Part shown: piece by piece, positions 8,624 through 17,494 of the stretch
Position numbering within the stretch: the stretch's first letter is position 1
Layout of the letters: each line of letters starts with the position of its first letter
From: Microbacterium kyungheense
GTDB lineage: Bacteria; Actinomycetota; Actinomycetes; Actinomycetales; Microbacteriaceae
NCBI RefSeq assembly: GCF_006783905.1
Contig: NZ_VFPE01000002.1
Location: forward strand, 806,001-870,000
DNA length: 64,000 nucleotides
Reading direction: 5' to 3'
Notes under the pieces: model-generated
What the model was told of the DNA's origin: nothing
Databases searched by the model: none
The model's input: only the letters and a program-made list of their open reading frames with translations
Program-made: the position numbers and the translations under genes

Positions 8624-9199
8624 TCAGCAGCAGGGGAGCAGCACTGCGCGCGGGACACCGCCCAGCAGCATCAGCGGGTTGATGTACTCGCCGTCCAGCC
8701 GCACCCCGAAGTGGAAGGTCCCCGGCTCGACGTGTCCGCCGAGGGAGACTGTTCCCACGACATCGCCCCGCTCGACCGGTGCACCCGCCGTGAGAGGGGA
8801 GTCGATCGGCTCCAGTGTCGTGACCAGGCCGTCGCCGTGGTCGATGGTGAGGACGCCGCGGCCGGCGACCGGCCCGGAGAACGCGACGATCCCCGCGTCG
8901 GGTGCGACGATGTCGTCACCGCCCAGGGGGCGCAGGTCGATACCGCGATGTCCGGGGCCATACGCGTGCGGAGGGGCGACGAACGGCTGCGCGATGCGAA
9001 CGGGGTGAGACGGCCACACCCAGCCCGTTCCGCGCGGCGAGGCGGCGTCGTCGGGCGCTGGGGCGCCCGTCCCGGGCGCCGGGCCGACCGCCTGAGCCGC
9101 GCCGGACAAGTCGGCGCCGGACAGGGCGAGGACCGCGGACAGCAGCCCCGCGACGAACCGCCGTCGGCGCCGCGCACGGTGGGCTGCGTGAGGCATCAT
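8624..9199 (-). CDS. Secreted M23 (LytM-like) protein, degenerate active site
   Basis: The protein of about 191 aa starts with a basic stretch (HRARRRRRF) and a hydrophobic signal segment at about residues 15-36, probably cleaved near AQA. The domain keeps GHRGIDL (zinc His and Asp) and a third zinc His in TFHFGV. The first His of the usual HxH motif is Thr, and the position of the usual Y-A-H is LEP. Both catalytic histidines therefore appear lost, which suggests a binding or regulatory role rather than peptidoglycan hydrolysis. ATG 9199 has GAGG 8 nt upstream. A GTG at 9217 is also possible. Confidence 0.82.
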   Translation of the reverse strand: MMPHAAHRARRRRRFVAGLLSAVLALSGADLSGAAQAVGPAPGTGAPAPDDAASPRGTGWVWPSHPVRIAQPFVAPPHAYGPGHRGIDLRPLGGDDIVAPDAGIVAFSGPVAGRGVLTIDHGDGLVTTLEPIDSPLTAGAPVERGDVVGTVSLGGHVEPGTFHFGVRLDGEYINPLMLLGGVPRAVLLPCC

Positions 9200-9259
9200 C
9201 GTCCGAGCCTCGCGCACCTGCCGTCGCCGGGATGCCGGCGGCCCGGGATCCGTGGAGAA

Positions 9260-9282
9260 CCCCCGCCCGCCGGACGCGGGGG
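9260..9282. repeat. Inverted repeat upstream of rpsB
   Basis: A perfect 7-bp repeat, CCCCCGC (9260-9266) and GCGGGGG (9276-9282), lies in the 340-bp gap between the divergent M23-like gene and rpsB. Its function is unknown. It lies upstream of the likely rpsB -10 box. Confidence 0.35.
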
Positions 9283-9309
9283 AGGAGGGGCCGAGGGCGC
9301 CGCTCCTGA

Positions 9310-9315
9310 TACACT
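9310..9315 (+). promoter_or_regulatory. -10 box of rpsB promoter (TACACT)
   Basis: TACACT in the context TGATACACTGG is a good -10 hexamer, about 225 nt before rpsB. I see no convincing -35. A long leader follows. Confidence 0.45.
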
Positions 9316-9323
9316 GGGAGCCG

Positions 9324-9342
9324 CACTCCGCATGTCGGAGTG
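9324..9342 (+). promoter_or_regulatory. Hairpin at the 5' end of the rpsB leader
   Basis: CACTCCG (9324-9330) pairs with CGGAGTG (9336-9342) around a 5-nt loop, just after the likely transcription start. The rest of the leader to 9539 holds no open gene that I can support. It may carry S2-dependent control, by analogy with other ribosomal leaders. Confidence 0.4.
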
Positions 9343-9539
9343 ACTCCGCGTGCCCTCAGCGTGACGGATCTCGGCTCGAACGGGACGACGTCTGTGACGC
9401 GGCATCCATTCCCATCGGTCCTTGCGAACGCTCCACGGCGAACGCAGGGCGGGCATGTGCCGGGCACCAGGCTCGCCGGCCGACGGTCGGCGCGAGACAA
9501 CCGCAACAGGCGCACGTGCGCCAGAACAGGAGACCGGCC

Positions 9540-10460
9540 ATGGCCGTCGTCACCATTCGCCAGCTGCTCGACAGCGGCGTCCACTTCGGACACCAGACCC
9601 GCCGGTGGAACCCGAAGGTCAAGCGCTTCATCCTCACGGAGCGCAGCGGCATCCACATCATCGACCTCCAGCAGTCGCTGACGTACATCGACAAGGCGTA
9701 CGAGTTCGTCAAGGAGACCGTCGCCCACGGCGGCACTGTCCTCTTCGTCGGCACCAAGAAGCAGGCGCAGGAAGTCATCGCCGAGCAGGCGACCCGCGTC
9801 GGCCAGCCGTACGTCAACCAGCGCTGGCTCGGCGGTCTGCTCACCAACTTCTCGACGGTGTCGAAGCGTCTTGCGCGCATGAAGGAGCTCGAGGAGCTCG
9901 ACTTCGAGGACCCGGCCGCGAGCGGCTTCACCAAGAAGGAGCTCCTCCTCAAGAAGCGCGAGCTCGACAAGCTGCACAAGTCGCTCGGCGGTATCCGCAA
10001 CCTGCAGAAGACCCCGTCGGCCATCTGGGTCGTCGACGCCAAGCGCGAGCACCTCGCGATCGACGAGGCCTCGAAGCTCGGCATCCCGGTGATCGGCATC
10101 CTCGACACCAACGCCGACCCGGACGAGTTCCAGTACCCGATCCCCGGCAACGACGACGCGATCCGCTCGGTGGGCCTGCTCACCCGCATCATCGCCGACG
10201 CCGCCGCCGAGGGCCTGATCCAGCGCCACCAGCCCACCGACGAGGCCGCCGACGCCGAGCCGCTGGCCGACTGGGAGCGCGAGCTGCTCGAGCAGGGTGC
10301 TGCCGCGGACGAGACCCCGGTCGTCACCGACGTCGCCGAGGTCGAGACCATCGCGACCGAGTCGCCGGCCGACGAGGCGGGCGCTGAGGCCGCCGCCGAG
10401 GCCGTCGCGACCGAGGCTGCCGCCGAGGAGCCGGCCGTCGAGGCCGCCGACCAGGCGTAA
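9540..10460 (+). CDS. rpsB: 30S ribosomal protein S2
   Basis: The 306-aa protein starts [20 protein letters not shown], and has [32 protein letters not shown] and the late [12 protein letters not shown] block, all typical of S2. From about residue 240 it carries an acidic Ala/Glu/Asp-rich tail, a usual actinobacterial feature. The ATG at 9540 follows CAGGAGACC. An open frame extends upstream through the leader but has no coding character. Followed by tsf. Confidence 0.97.
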   Translation: MAVVTIRQLLDSGVHFGHQTRRWNPKVKRFILTERSGIHIIDLQQSLTYIDKAYEFVKETVAHGGTVLFVGTKKQAQEVIAEQATRVGQPYVNQRWLGGLLTNFSTVSKRLARMKELEELDFEDPAASGFTKKELLLKKRELDKLHKSLGGIRNLQKTPSAIWVVDAKREHLAIDEASKLGIPVIGILDTNADPDEFQYPIPGNDDAIRSVGLLTRIIADAAAEGLIQRHQPTDEAADAEPLADWERELLEQGAAADETPVVTDVAEVETIATESPADEAGAEAAAEAVATEAAAEEPAVEAADQA

Positions 10461-10476
10461 TCGCATCTTCCCGCCC

Positions 10477-10504
10477 GGCGGAGTCGTCTGAGGACGACTC
10501 CGCC
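10477..10504 (+). terminator. Strong hairpin between rpsB and tsf
   Basis: GGCGGAGTCGTC and GACGACTCCGCC form a perfect 12-bp stem with a 4-nt loop. There is no T-run. It could be a partial terminator setting the rpsB:tsf ratio, or a processing or stability element. Confidence 0.5.
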
Positions 10505-10546
10505 GCGGCATCCACGAGAACTCACGAACACAAGGAGCCGCCACCC

Positions 10547-11374
10547 ATGGCAAACTTCACGATCGCCGACATCAAGGCGCTGCGCGAGCAGCTCGGCACC
10601 GGCATGGTCGACACCAAGAAGGCGCTCGAGGAGGCCGACGGCGACCTCGAGAAGGCTGTCGAGATCCTCCGCCTGAAGGGCGCGAAGGGCAACGCCAAGC
10701 GCGCCGACCGCTCCACCAGCGAGGGCCTCGTCGCCGCCAAGGAGCAGGACGGCAAGGTCACGCTCATCGAGCTGAACACCGAGACCGACTTCGTCGCGAA
10801 GAACGAGCGCTTCATCGCGCTGGCCGACAAGGTCCTCGACGCCGCCGCTGCCGCGGGCGCCGAGTCGGCCGAGGCCGCCCTCGCCGCTCCCGCCGGCTCG
10901 CAGACCGTCGCCGAGCTCATCTCGGACGAGGCCGCGATCATCGGCGAGAAGGTCGAGCTGCGCCGCGTCGTCACCCTCTCGGGCGACAAGTTCGAGATCT
11001 ACCTGCACCGCACCAGCAAGGACCTGCCCCCGCAGGTCGGCGTGGTGCTCGCCTACACGGGCGACGACGCCGAGACGGCCCGCAGCCTCGCCCAGCACAT
11101 CTCGTTCGCCAACCCGTCCTACCTCTCGCGCGACGAGGTCCCCGAGGCCGAGGTCGAGAAGGAGCGCGAGATCGTCACCGAGATCTCGCGCAACGAGGGC
11201 AAGCCCGAGGCCGCTCTGCCCAAGATCGTCGAGGGCCGCGTCAACGCGTTCTTCAAGCAGGTCGCCCTGCTCGACCAGGACTACGCGAAGGACAACAAGC
11301 AGTCCGTCGCGCAGGTCGCGAAGGACGCCGGTCTGACCCTGACGGGCTTCGCCCGCTTCAAGGTCGGCGCCTGA
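10547..11374 (+). CDS. tsf: Elongation factor Ts
   Basis: The 275-aa nucleotide exchange factor for EF-Tu has an N-terminal UBA-like region with LREQLGTGMVDTKKAL, the EF-Tu contact motif TDFVAKNERF at about residues 81-90, and the C-terminal dimerisation-like half ending QTFA-type LTLTGFARFKVG. A clear AAGGAG lies 10 nt before the ATG. It is co-transcribed with rpsB through an intervening hairpin, and a strong terminator follows. Confidence 0.97.
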   Translation: MANFTIADIKALREQLGTGMVDTKKALEEADGDLEKAVEILRLKGAKGNAKRADRSTSEGLVAAKEQDGKVTLIELNTETDFVAKNERFIALADKVLDAAAAAGAESAEAALAAPAGSQTVAELISDEAAIIGEKVELRRVVTLSGDKFEIYLHRTSKDLPPQVGVVLAYTGDDAETARSLAQHISFANPSYLSRDEVPEAEVEKEREIVTEISRNEGKPEAALPKIVEGRVNAFFKQVALLDQDYAKDNKQSVAQVAKDAGLTLTGFARFKVGA

Positions 11375-11383
11375 CCTGCTGAG

Positions 11384-11417
11384 AAGGCCCGCATCCGGAT
11401 TCCGGTGCGGGCCTTTT
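11384..11417 (+). terminator. Terminator after tsf
   Basis: AAGGCCCGCA pairs with TGCGGGCCTT. The stem is extended by a CCGG/CCGG segment past one bulged T, with a 3-nt loop. It ends in TTTT, giving a textbook intrinsic terminator. Confidence 0.9.
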
Positions 11418-11444
11418 CTCATGCCCTTCGGGGCCTTTCCTGGG

Positions 11445-11450
11445 TAGTCT
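11445..11450 (+). promoter_or_regulatory. -10 box of pyrH promoter (TAGTCT)
   Basis: TAGTCT lies 40 nt before the pyrH GTG, directly after the tsf terminator, so pyrH has its own transcript with a short leader. Confidence 0.45.
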
Positions 11451-11490
11451 GCGGCTTGCCCGCTAGTTTTTCGTCATCGAGAGGATCACC

Positions 11491-12210
11491 GTGATCAACG
11501 AGAACACCGGACGCCGCCGCGTCCTGCTGAAGCTGTCGGGCGAGGCGTTCGGAGGGGGTCAGCTCGGCGTGAACCCCGACGTCGTGGGCCAGATCGCACG
11601 TGAGATCGCAGAGGCCGTCGACCGTGTCGAGATCGCGGTCGTCGTCGGCGGCGGCAACTTCTTCCGTGGCGCCGAGCTCAGCCAGCGCGGGATGGACCGC
11701 GGACGCGCGGACTACATGGGCATGCTGGGCACGGTGATGAACGCCCTGGCTCTGCAGGACTTCCTCGAGCAGGCCGGTGCCGCCACCCGGGTGCAGTCGG
11801 CGATCTCGATGACGCAGGTCGCGGAGCCCTACATCCCGCGCCGGGCCGAGCGCCACATGGAGAAGGGTCGCGTCGTGATCTTCGGAGCCGGTGCCGGCCT
11901 TCCGTACTTCTCGACCGACACCGTCGCCGCCCAGCGCGCGCTCGAGATCGACGCGCAGGAGGTCCTTGTCGCCAAGAACGGCGTGGACGGCGTGTACACG
12001 GCGGACCCGAAGAAGGATGCCTCCGCCACCAAGATCGACCGCATCACCTACCTCGACGCGCTGCAGCGCGGACTCAAGGTCGTCGACTCGACGGCGTTCA
12101 GCCTGTGCATGGACAACCGCATGGACATGCGGGTGTTCGGCATGGAGCCCGCCGGAAACGTCACCCGCGCACTCCTGGGTGAATCCATCGGCACGCTCGT
12201 CACGGCGTGA
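11491..12210 (+). CDS. pyrH: Uridylate kinase
   Basis: The 239-aa hexameric enzyme phosphorylates UMP to UDP. It has the amino-acid-kinase fold with [11 protein letters not shown] at the start, [10 protein letters not shown], the [18 protein letters not shown] block and [16 protein letters not shown] 11491 follows a GAGAGGA site. In many Actinobacteria pyrH lies between tsf and frr, as here. The frr gene has its own putative -10 box, so the two may be only partly co-transcribed. Confidence 0.96.
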   Translation: MINENTGRRRVLLKLSGEAFGGGQLGVNPDVVGQIAREIAEAVDRVEIAVVVGGGNFFRGAELSQRGMDRGRADYMGMLGTVMNALALQDFLEQAGAATRVQSAISMTQVAEPYIPRRAERHMEKGRVVIFGAGAGLPYFSTDTVAAQRALEIDAQEVLVAKNGVDGVYTADPKKDASATKIDRITYLDALQRGLKVVDSTAFSLCMDNRMDMRVFGMEPAGNVTRALLGESIGTLVTA

Positions 12211-12225
12211 GAGCCGTGCCGTCGG

Positions 12226-12231
12226 TAGACT
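12226..12231 (+). promoter_or_regulatory. -10 box of frr promoter (TAGACT)
   Basis: TAGACT lies 31 nt before the frr GTG, in the short gap after pyrH. AAGGAG follows in the leader. Confidence 0.4.
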
Positions 12232-12262
12232 TGACCAGCCCCATCCATATGAAGGAGACACT

Positions 12263-12817
12263 GTGATCGCGGACGTCTTGGCAGATGCCGGAGCGCGCAT
12301 GGACCGCGCCGTCGAGGCAGCGAAGGAGGACTTCGCGACGGTGCGCACCGGTCGTGCGAACCCGCAGCTGTTCCAGAAGGTCCTGGTCGACTACTACGGG
12401 ACGCCGACGCCGCTCGCGCAGCTCGCGTCGATCAACAACCCCGAGGCGCGCACGCTCATCGTCACCCCGTACGACAAGTCGGCCCTCAAGGCGATCGAGC
12501 AGGCCATCCGCGACATCCCCAACCTCGGCGTGAACCCCACGAACGACGGCAACATCGTGCGCGTCACGATGCCCGAGCTCACCGAGGAGCGCCGCAAGGA
12601 GTACGTCAAGCTGACGCGCACGAAGGGCGAGGACGCCAAGGTGCACGTGCGCGGCATCCGCCGCAAGGCGAAGGACGACATCGATGCGCTCAAGGGTGAA
12701 GTCGGCGACGACGAGCTCTCCCGCGCCGAGAAGGAACTCGACGCGCTGACGCGCGCCCACGTCGACGCCATCGACGAGGCGCTCAAGCGCAAAGAGGCCG
12801 AGCTCCTCGAGGTCTGA
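12263..12817 (+). CDS. frr: Ribosome recycling factor
   Basis: The 184-aa protein splits post-termination ribosomes with EF-G. The long helices of domain I include [13 protein letters not shown] and the C-terminal [14 protein letters not shown] segment. The hinge [13 protein letters not shown] and the domain II part TPYDKSALK and [13 protein letters not shown] are unmistakable. GTG 12263 follows AAGGAG at about 8 nt. The upstream open frame inside pyrH is a shadow. cdsA starts 8 nt after the stop, so the two are co-transcribed. Confidence 0.96.
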   Translation: MIADVLADAGARMDRAVEAAKEDFATVRTGRANPQLFQKVLVDYYGTPTPLAQLASINNPEARTLIVTPYDKSALKAIEQAIRDIPNLGVNPTNDGNIVRVTMPELTEERRKEYVKLTRTKGEDAKVHVRGIRRKAKDDIDALKGEVGDDELSRAEKELDALTRAHVDAIDEALKRKEAELLEV

Positions 12818-12825
12818 GGACCGCC

Positions 12826-13908
12826 ATGACCGACGCATCCGGCCCGCAGGGCGACGACGACCGCGAGCCGCCTCGGATCCGGCACGACGCCGAGGACCCC
12901 CACCGCCTCGCGGACGATGGTCGGCGTGCACCAGAAGCGGGCGATGCGGCCGGCGATGCCGACCCCGGTGCGGTGCTGCAGGCGCACCTGCGGGCGGCGC
13001 GCAGCGAGTTCGAGAGCCAGGTGGCCCAGGCGAAGGCCGACTTCGAAGTGGCCAACGAGCGCATCAAGGAGCGGACCGGGCGCGACCTGCTCCTCGCGAT
13101 CCTGATCGGACTGGCGATCGGCCTGGCGCTGCTGGGGTCGCTGCTGTTCGTGAAGTGGCTGTTCCTGGTGTTCGCGCTGGCCGCGGTGCTGCTGTCGATC
13201 TTCGAGTTCTCGAGGGCGCTGGTCGCGTCCGGTCGCCGCGTCGATCTCGTGCCGCAGCTGATCGCGGGTGCGCTGGTGGTCGGCACGGCGTACTTCGTCA
13301 CGCCGTGGCTGCAATGGGTGATCCTGTTCGTCGCGCTGGCGTTCGTGGTCGTGTGGCGCCTGGTCGCGCAGATGGCCTCGCACGACGGTCGCGCGTACGG
13401 CACCGTGCTCGGCGACGTGCTCATCGCGACCTTCCTGCAGCTCTACGTCGCCTTCCTCGGCAGCCTGTGCATCGTGCTGCTCAGCAAGGACGGCGGCGAG
13501 TGGTGGGTCCTCGGGTTCATCATCGTCGCGGTCGCGGTCGACACCGGTGCGTACGTCGCGGGCATCTCGTTCGGCAAGCACCCCATGGCGCCGCGCATCA
13601 GCCCGAAGAAGACGTGGGAGGGCTTCGCCGGGGCCGCTGCAGCCGCGATCCTCGCGGGCGTGCTCGTCGGCTTGTTCATGCTCGGCATCGACTGGTGGAT
13701 GGGCGTCGTGTTCGGCATCCTCATCCTCGCGACCGCGACTGCCGGCGACCTCGGCGAGTCGATGATCAAACGCGACCTCGGCATCAAGGACATGAGCTCG
13801 TGGCTGCCCGGCCACGGCGGCGTCCTGGACCGCCTGGACTCGATCCTTCCGTCCACGGTCGCCGCACTGACCTTGTACTACCTCTTCACCCCCCTGGTGG
13901 CATCATGA
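12826..13908 (+). CDS. cdsA: Phosphatidate cytidylyltransferase
   Basis: The 360-aa integral membrane enzyme makes CDP-diacylglycerol from phosphatidic acid and CTP. An unusual ~85-residue hydrophilic N-terminus, acidic and then helical, precedes about eight membrane segments. The family signature SMIKRDLGIKD followed by PGHGGVLDR is present near the C-terminus. The KTWEG block is also typical. It follows frr with an 8-nt gap, a frequent pairing. Its stop overlaps the next ATG (ATGA). Confidence 0.94.
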   Translation: MTDASGPQGDDDREPPRIRHDAEDPHRLADDGRRAPEAGDAAGDADPGAVLQAHLRAARSEFESQVAQAKADFEVANERIKERTGRDLLLAILIGLAIGLALLGSLLFVKWLFLVFALAAVLLSIFEFSRALVASGRRVDLVPQLIAGALVVGTAYFVTPWLQWVILFVALAFVVVWRLVAQMASHDGRAYGTVLGDVLIATFLQLYVAFLGSLCIVLLSKDGGEWWVLGFIIVAVAVDTGAYVAGISFGKHPMAPRISPKKTWEGFAGAAAAAILAGVLVGLFMLGIDWWMGVVFGILILATATAGDLGESMIKRDLGIKDMSSWLPGHGGVLDRLDSILPSTVAALTLYYLFTPLVAS

Positions 13909-14468
13909 CGGCATCCGACGCGCCCGCGCGCGCTTCCTTCCCCGAGACTCGCGGACGCGAGAAGGGGTACGAGAAGGAGGCCGTCGACGACTTCCTGGCC
14001 GAGGCCCGTGGCGCGTTCGAGAGCGGCGCGACGGGCATGACGTCCGCCGACATCCGCCAGGTCGCCTTCCCGCTGGTGCGTCACGGCTATGTCATCGGAT
14101 CGGTGGATGCCGCACTCGGCCGCATCGAGGACGCCTTCGCCGCGCGCGAGCGGACCACGGCCGTGGCCGCCTCGGGCGTGAACGCATGGGTGGGTCACAC
14201 GCGCGAGCTCGCGCAGGAGGTGCTCGACCGGCTGGCGCGGCCGCGCAAGGAGCGCTTCGAACGCGTCTCGGCGCTGCGCTACGGCTACCGCGTCGATGAG
14301 GTCGACCTGGTCGCCGACAAGCTGGCGAAGTACCTCGAGACCGGCCAGTCGGTCACCGTCGAACAGGTGCGATCCGTCGCCTTCCGCATGCAGCGGGGCG
14401 GCTACCAGGAGGCCCAGGTCGACGCAGTGCTCGACGCGGTCGTCGAGGTCATGCTCGCGGTGAAGTGA
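13905..14468 (+). CDS. DivIVA-like domain protein
   Basis: The 187-aa protein contains two tandem DivIVA-like units, each with a GY(x)VDEVD-like helix-turn: one at about residues 20-80 (GYEKEAVDDFL, then MTSADIRQVAF), the other at 125-185 (GYRVDEVDLVADKLAKYL, then VTVEQVRSVAF). Such DivI1A-domain proteins occur widely in Actinobacteria, some linked to polar growth, but this one lacks a long coiled coil. Coupled by ATGA overlap to cdsA. Its exact role is unknown. Confidence 0.82.
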   Translation: MTASDAPARASFPETRGREKGYEKEAVDDFLAEARGAFESGATGMTSADIRQVAFPLVRHGYVIGSVDAALGRIEDAFAARERTTAVAASGVNAWVGHTRELAQEVLDRLARPRKERFERVSALRYGYRVDEVDLVADKLAKYLETGQSVTVEQVRSVAFRMQRGGYQEAQVDAVLDAVVEVMLAVK

Positions 14469-14478
14469 CGGCCCGCCG

Positions 14479-14500
14479 CGTCGGATGGAAAGATCCGACG
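14479..14500 (+). terminator. Possible terminator hairpin
   Basis: CGTCGGAT/ATCCGACG forms an 8-bp stem with a 6-nt loop, 10 nt after the DivIVA-like gene. No T-run follows. Confidence 0.45.
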
Positions 14501-14524
14501 GGCCTGTGCGAGAATCGGGGCACT

Positions 14525-15253
14525 GTGACTTCCGGAAACGATCTGACCCCGACCAGACGCTCCCGACGTCAGGACGTGTCGACCCGGGCTCGTCGTCGTG
14601 CTGTCGCGGCGCCCCGGTCCGCGTCCACCACGTCGCGCTGGTCGCGGCGGCGCGGTGTCGTGGGGGCATTCGCGGCCTTCGCCGCGCTGGGCTTCGTCGC
14701 CGCCTACGTGGGACCGATCGGGGTCGCTCTGGCCGACGCCGATACCGGCCCAGAGTCGGTGTCGCTGTACGCGAGTTCGCTGGAGGACGTCCAGTCGATC
14801 ACCGGCGACTCCTCCGCGGTGCCGGCCCCGGCGGTGGAGCTCGACCGCGGCAGCTACTCCGTGTACGTGAAGCCCAAGCCGACCGTCGCGCCGGTCGCGA
14901 CAGGGTCCAGCGCCTCCACTGGCTGGCGTCCACCGTTCGTCACCCCCGATCCCGGCTCGGCGCAGGCGATCGCGTACGACATGGTGAAGGCGCGTGGCTG
15001 GAGCGACGACGAGTTCGCGTGCCTCGTCGCCCTGTGGAAGAAGGAGTCCGGCTGGCGCGTCAACGCCTACAACGCCGGCAGCGGCGCCTACGGCATTCCG
15101 CAGGCCCTGCCCGGCAGCAAGATGGGCAGCGTGGCCGCCGACTGGGAGACCAATCCCGCGACGCAGATCACGTGGGGCCTGGGCTACATCGGCGGCCGGT
15201 ACGGCACCCCGTGCGGGGCGTGGGGCCACTCGCAGAGCACCGGCTGGTACTGA
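14525..15253 (+). CDS. Secreted lytic-transglycosylase-like protein
   Basis: The 242-aa protein has an Arg-rich N-terminus, one membrane or signal segment at about residues 42-68, and a Pro/Ala-rich linker. The C-terminal domain (about residues 150-242) carries LVALWKKESGWRVNAYN, then GAYGIPQALPGSKM and QITWGLGYI. This is the pattern of small actinobacterial transglycosylase-like domains with a catalytic Glu in KKESGW. It would cleave glycan strands of peptidoglycan at the cell surface. GTG 14525 is favoured. A GAGAAT box 9 nt before it suggests a near-leaderless mRNA. The frame is open to 14465. Confidence 0.84.
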   Translation: MTSGNDLTPTRRSRRQDVSTRARRRAVAAPRSASTTSRWSRRRGVVGAFAAFAALGFVAAYVGPIGVALADADTGPESVSLYASSLEDVQSITGDSSAVPAPAVELDRGSYSVYVKPKPTVAPVATGSSASTGWRPPFVTPDPGSAQAIAYDMVKARGWSDDEFACLVALWKKESGWRVNAYNAGSGAYGIPQALPGSKMGSVAADWETNPATQITWGLGYIGGRYGTPCGAWGHSQSTGWY

Positions 15254-15256
15254 GCC

Positions 15257-15541
15257 ATGCCGCGGTCCAATCGCCGCCGGAACGATTCGAGCGGGCACGA
15301 TTCGTTCGAGCGGCTGCTCGCGGGGTGGAAGCGCACCGAGTACCGTCGCGGGGTCGAGTGGACGATCCAGCCGGTGTCGGCCGCGCAGGCTCAGAAGGTC
15401 TACCGCTGCCCAGGGTGCGGCGGCCCGATCGATGTCGGGGTCGCGCACCTCGTGGCGTGGCGCGCCGACGGCGTGCTGGGGGATGCCGCCGATCTCGCCG
15501 CTCGCCGGCACTGGCATCAGCACTGCTGGAAGGTGGCCTGA
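15257..15541 (+). CDS. Small zinc-ribbon-like protein
   Basis: The 94-aa basic protein has one CxxC pair in YRCPGCGGPI and a His/Cys-rich end (HWHQHCWK) that together could bind one zinc. Similar small proteins are common in Actinobacteria and are often loosely labelled ATP/GTP-binding, but I see no P-loop. It starts 3 nt after the preceding stop and is followed at once by the hydrolase gene, so it probably lies in a three-gene operon. Function unknown. Confidence 0.75.
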   Translation: MPRSNRRRNDSSGHDSFERLLAGWKRTEYRRGVEWTIQPVSAAQAQKVYRCPGCGGPIDVGVAHLVAWRADGVLGDAADLAARRHWHQHCWKVA

Positions 15542-15542
15542 C

Positions 15543-16268
15543 ATGGAGATCCGCGGTCCGATAGAGCTTCCGGCGCGACGCGAAGAGGTCGAGCTCGAGA
15601 CGCTCGACGGGCTCACCCTGGTCGGAGAGCTGGCGCTGCCGCCGGACCGTGACCCGGTCGCGACCCTGGTGACGCTGCATCCGCTGCCCACCGCGGGCGG
15701 GTTCATGGATTCGCACATCCTGCGCAAGGCTGCCGGGCGCCTGCCCGCGCTGGCCGATCTCGCGGTCCTCCGGTTCAACACGCGCGGGACGTCGTCACCG
15801 CGGGGGACGAGCGACGGCGCCTTCGACGGCGGCCGGGCCGAGGCATTCGACGTCGCGGCGGCGATGGACTTCGTCCACGCGCGCGCCCTGCCGCGGCCCT
15901 GGTTCATCGGCTGGTCGTTCGGCACCGAGCTGGCGCTCAAGTACGGACGAGACCACGACGTCGAGGGCGCGGTGCTGCTGTCGCCGCCCCTGCATCGTGC
16001 GACGGACGACGAGGTGGCCGCATGGGCGGGCGATTCGCGCCGGCTGATCGTGCTCATCCCGGAGTTCGACGACTATCTGCGTCCCGACGCCGCCGCTGAG
16101 CGCTTCGCGAGCGTGCCCGAGGCCGTGCTCATCCCCGTCGAGGGCGGCAAGCACCTGTGGGTGGGTGAGAACCAGACCCGGCGCGTCCTGACCGAGATCG
16201 TCGCGGCGGTGAACCCGGACGCCCTTCCGCTGCCGACCGAGTGGCACGGCCCCGCCGAAGCCGGCTGA
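15543..16268 (+). CDS. Alpha/beta hydrolase
   Basis: The 241-aa protein has the hydrolase-fold triad: nucleophile Ser in GWSFGTELAL, an acidic residue in PEFDDYLRP and His in GGKHLWVG. An early LHPLPTAGGFMDS loop fits the oxyanion-hole region, and FNTRGTSSPRG follows. No signal peptide is present, so it is cytosolic. It resembles the dienelactone-hydrolase-like family of short esterases. The substrate cannot be told. ATG 15543 lies right after the preceding stop. The upstream open frame is a shadow. Confidence 0.87.
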   Translation: MEIRGPIELPARREEVELETLDGLTLVGELALPPDRDPVATLVTLHPLPTAGGFMDSHILRKAAGRLPALADLAVLRFNTRGTSSPRGTSDGAFDGGRAEAFDVAAAMDFVHARALPRPWFIGWSFGTELALKYGRDHDVEGAVLLSPPLHRATDDEVAAWAGDSRRLIVLIPEFDDYLRPDAAAERFASVPEAVLIPVEGGKHLWVGENQTRRVLTEIVAAVNPDALPLPTEWHGPAEAG

Positions 16269-16274
16269 GCGCGG

Positions 16275-17348
16275 CTATCGCTCGTTCTGCCGCGGGATCA
16301 CGACCTGCCGGTAGATGATCAGGATGCTGGCCGCCACCGGGATCGCGACCAGTGCTCCCAGCAGTCCGAGCAGCGAGCCGCCGGCCAGGGCGGCGATGAC
16401 GACGACCGCGCCCGGCACCGAGACGGCGCGGCCCATGATGCGCGGTGAGATCACGTACGCCTCGATCTGCATGTAGATGAGGTAGTAGATGGCGGCGATC
16501 AGCGCTGTCGTGGGGGAGCCCAGCCCGGGGATCAGACACGTCAGGACGATGATGATCGAGCCGGTGAGGGTGCCCACGAGCGGGATGAGCGAGAAGAAGA
16601 ACGCGATCACCGCGAGCACCGCCGGGAACGGGGCTCCGATGATGGACAGGAAGATCGCGCTCAGCACACCGTTGATCAGACCCAGTGCGACCTGGCCGAT
16701 GACGTAGTAGCCGACGGAGTCGGTGATCTGCTCGCCGAGATCGATGAAGCGGGCGCGCTTGGATGCCGGGACCAGCTGGTAGACGGCGCGCTTCAGGTTG
16801 GGCGTCGAGGCGGTGAAGTAGATCGTGAGGATCAGCACGATGAACGCCCCGGCGAAGCCCGCGATGATGGCGCCGATGATGGCGATGAGGCTGCCGCCGA
16901 CCTCGGAGCCGATCGCGCCGACGTCGAGCGATGCGTACCAGTCCTCGATGTACCCCCACACCTCGTCGACGTTGAGTGCGGGGAACACGGCGTGCAGCCA
17001 GTCCTGGATGGCCCCGACCGGATCGTCGAACGTCCCCTTGTCGGCGAGGTCCTGGATCGTCGTGACCAGCTGTCCGATCTGCTGCACGATGATCGGAACG
17101 ATCATCGTGATGATCCCCGCGAACACGGCGAGCACGGCGACGATCGTGATCAGCACCGCGGCCCAGCGGGGAAGCTTCTGGCGCTCGAGCCACCCGACGA
17201 TCGGGTCGAGCCCGAGCGAGAGGAACAGGGCCGTCCCGACGTAGAGCAGGATCGTCTGCAGGTTCTGGATGCTGCCGATGAGCAGAAGACCCAGGCCCAC
17301 CCCGAGAGTCGCCAGCAGCGCCGTGCGGAACGGGTTGTGGATCTTCAT
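16275..17348 (-). CDS. AI-2E family transporter (PerM-like membrane protein)
   Basis: The 357-aa protein has about eight membrane segments, with a hydrophilic stretch at about residues 95-150 between the third and fourth. The late LIPLVGTLTG-like segment and the end loop GGSLLGLLGALVAIPVAASILI are typical of the AI-2E exporter/PerM family. Members include autoinducer exporters and Na+/H+ antiporters, so the substrate here is unknown. It reads alone on the minus strand, convergent with the hydrolase gene and divergent from the next gene. Its start ATG is preceded by GAGAGGGG. Confidence 0.9.
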   Translation of the reverse strand: MKIHNPFRTALLATLGVGLGLLLIGSIQNLQTILLYVGTALFLSLGLDPIVGWLERQKLPRWAAVLITIVAVLAVFAGIITMIVPIIVQQIGQLVTTIQDLADKGTFDDPVGAIQDWLHAVFPALNVDEVWGYIEDWYASLDVGAIGSEVGGSLIAIIGAIIAGFAGAFIVLILTIYFTASTPNLKRAVYQLVPASKRARFIDLGEQITDSVGYYVIGQVALGLINGVLSAIFLSIIGAPFPAVLAVIAFFFSLIPLVGTLTGSIIIVLTCLIPGLGSPTTALIAAIYYLIYMQIEAYVISPRIMGRAVSVPGAVVVIAALAGGSLLGLLGALVAIPVAASILIIYRQVVIPRQNER

Positions 17349-17456
17349 CGAGGTCCCCTCTCATCTGCGGCGCCGAACCTGTTCGCCCAGGATACGCATC
17401 AGGAGCGTTCGGGCCGGGAACGGCACCCTCCCACGCGCCTCCCAGGTCATCTTCGC

Positions 17457-17462
17457 TAGTCT
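17457..17462 (+). promoter_or_regulatory. -10 box (TAGTCT)
   Basis: TAGTCT lies in the 146-bp divergent gap, 32 nt before the GTG at 17495. The gap holds no other signal that I can support. Confidence 0.4.
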
Positions 17463-17494
17463 GAACTGTCGAATCGAAGGGCGGCAGTCTGTCT

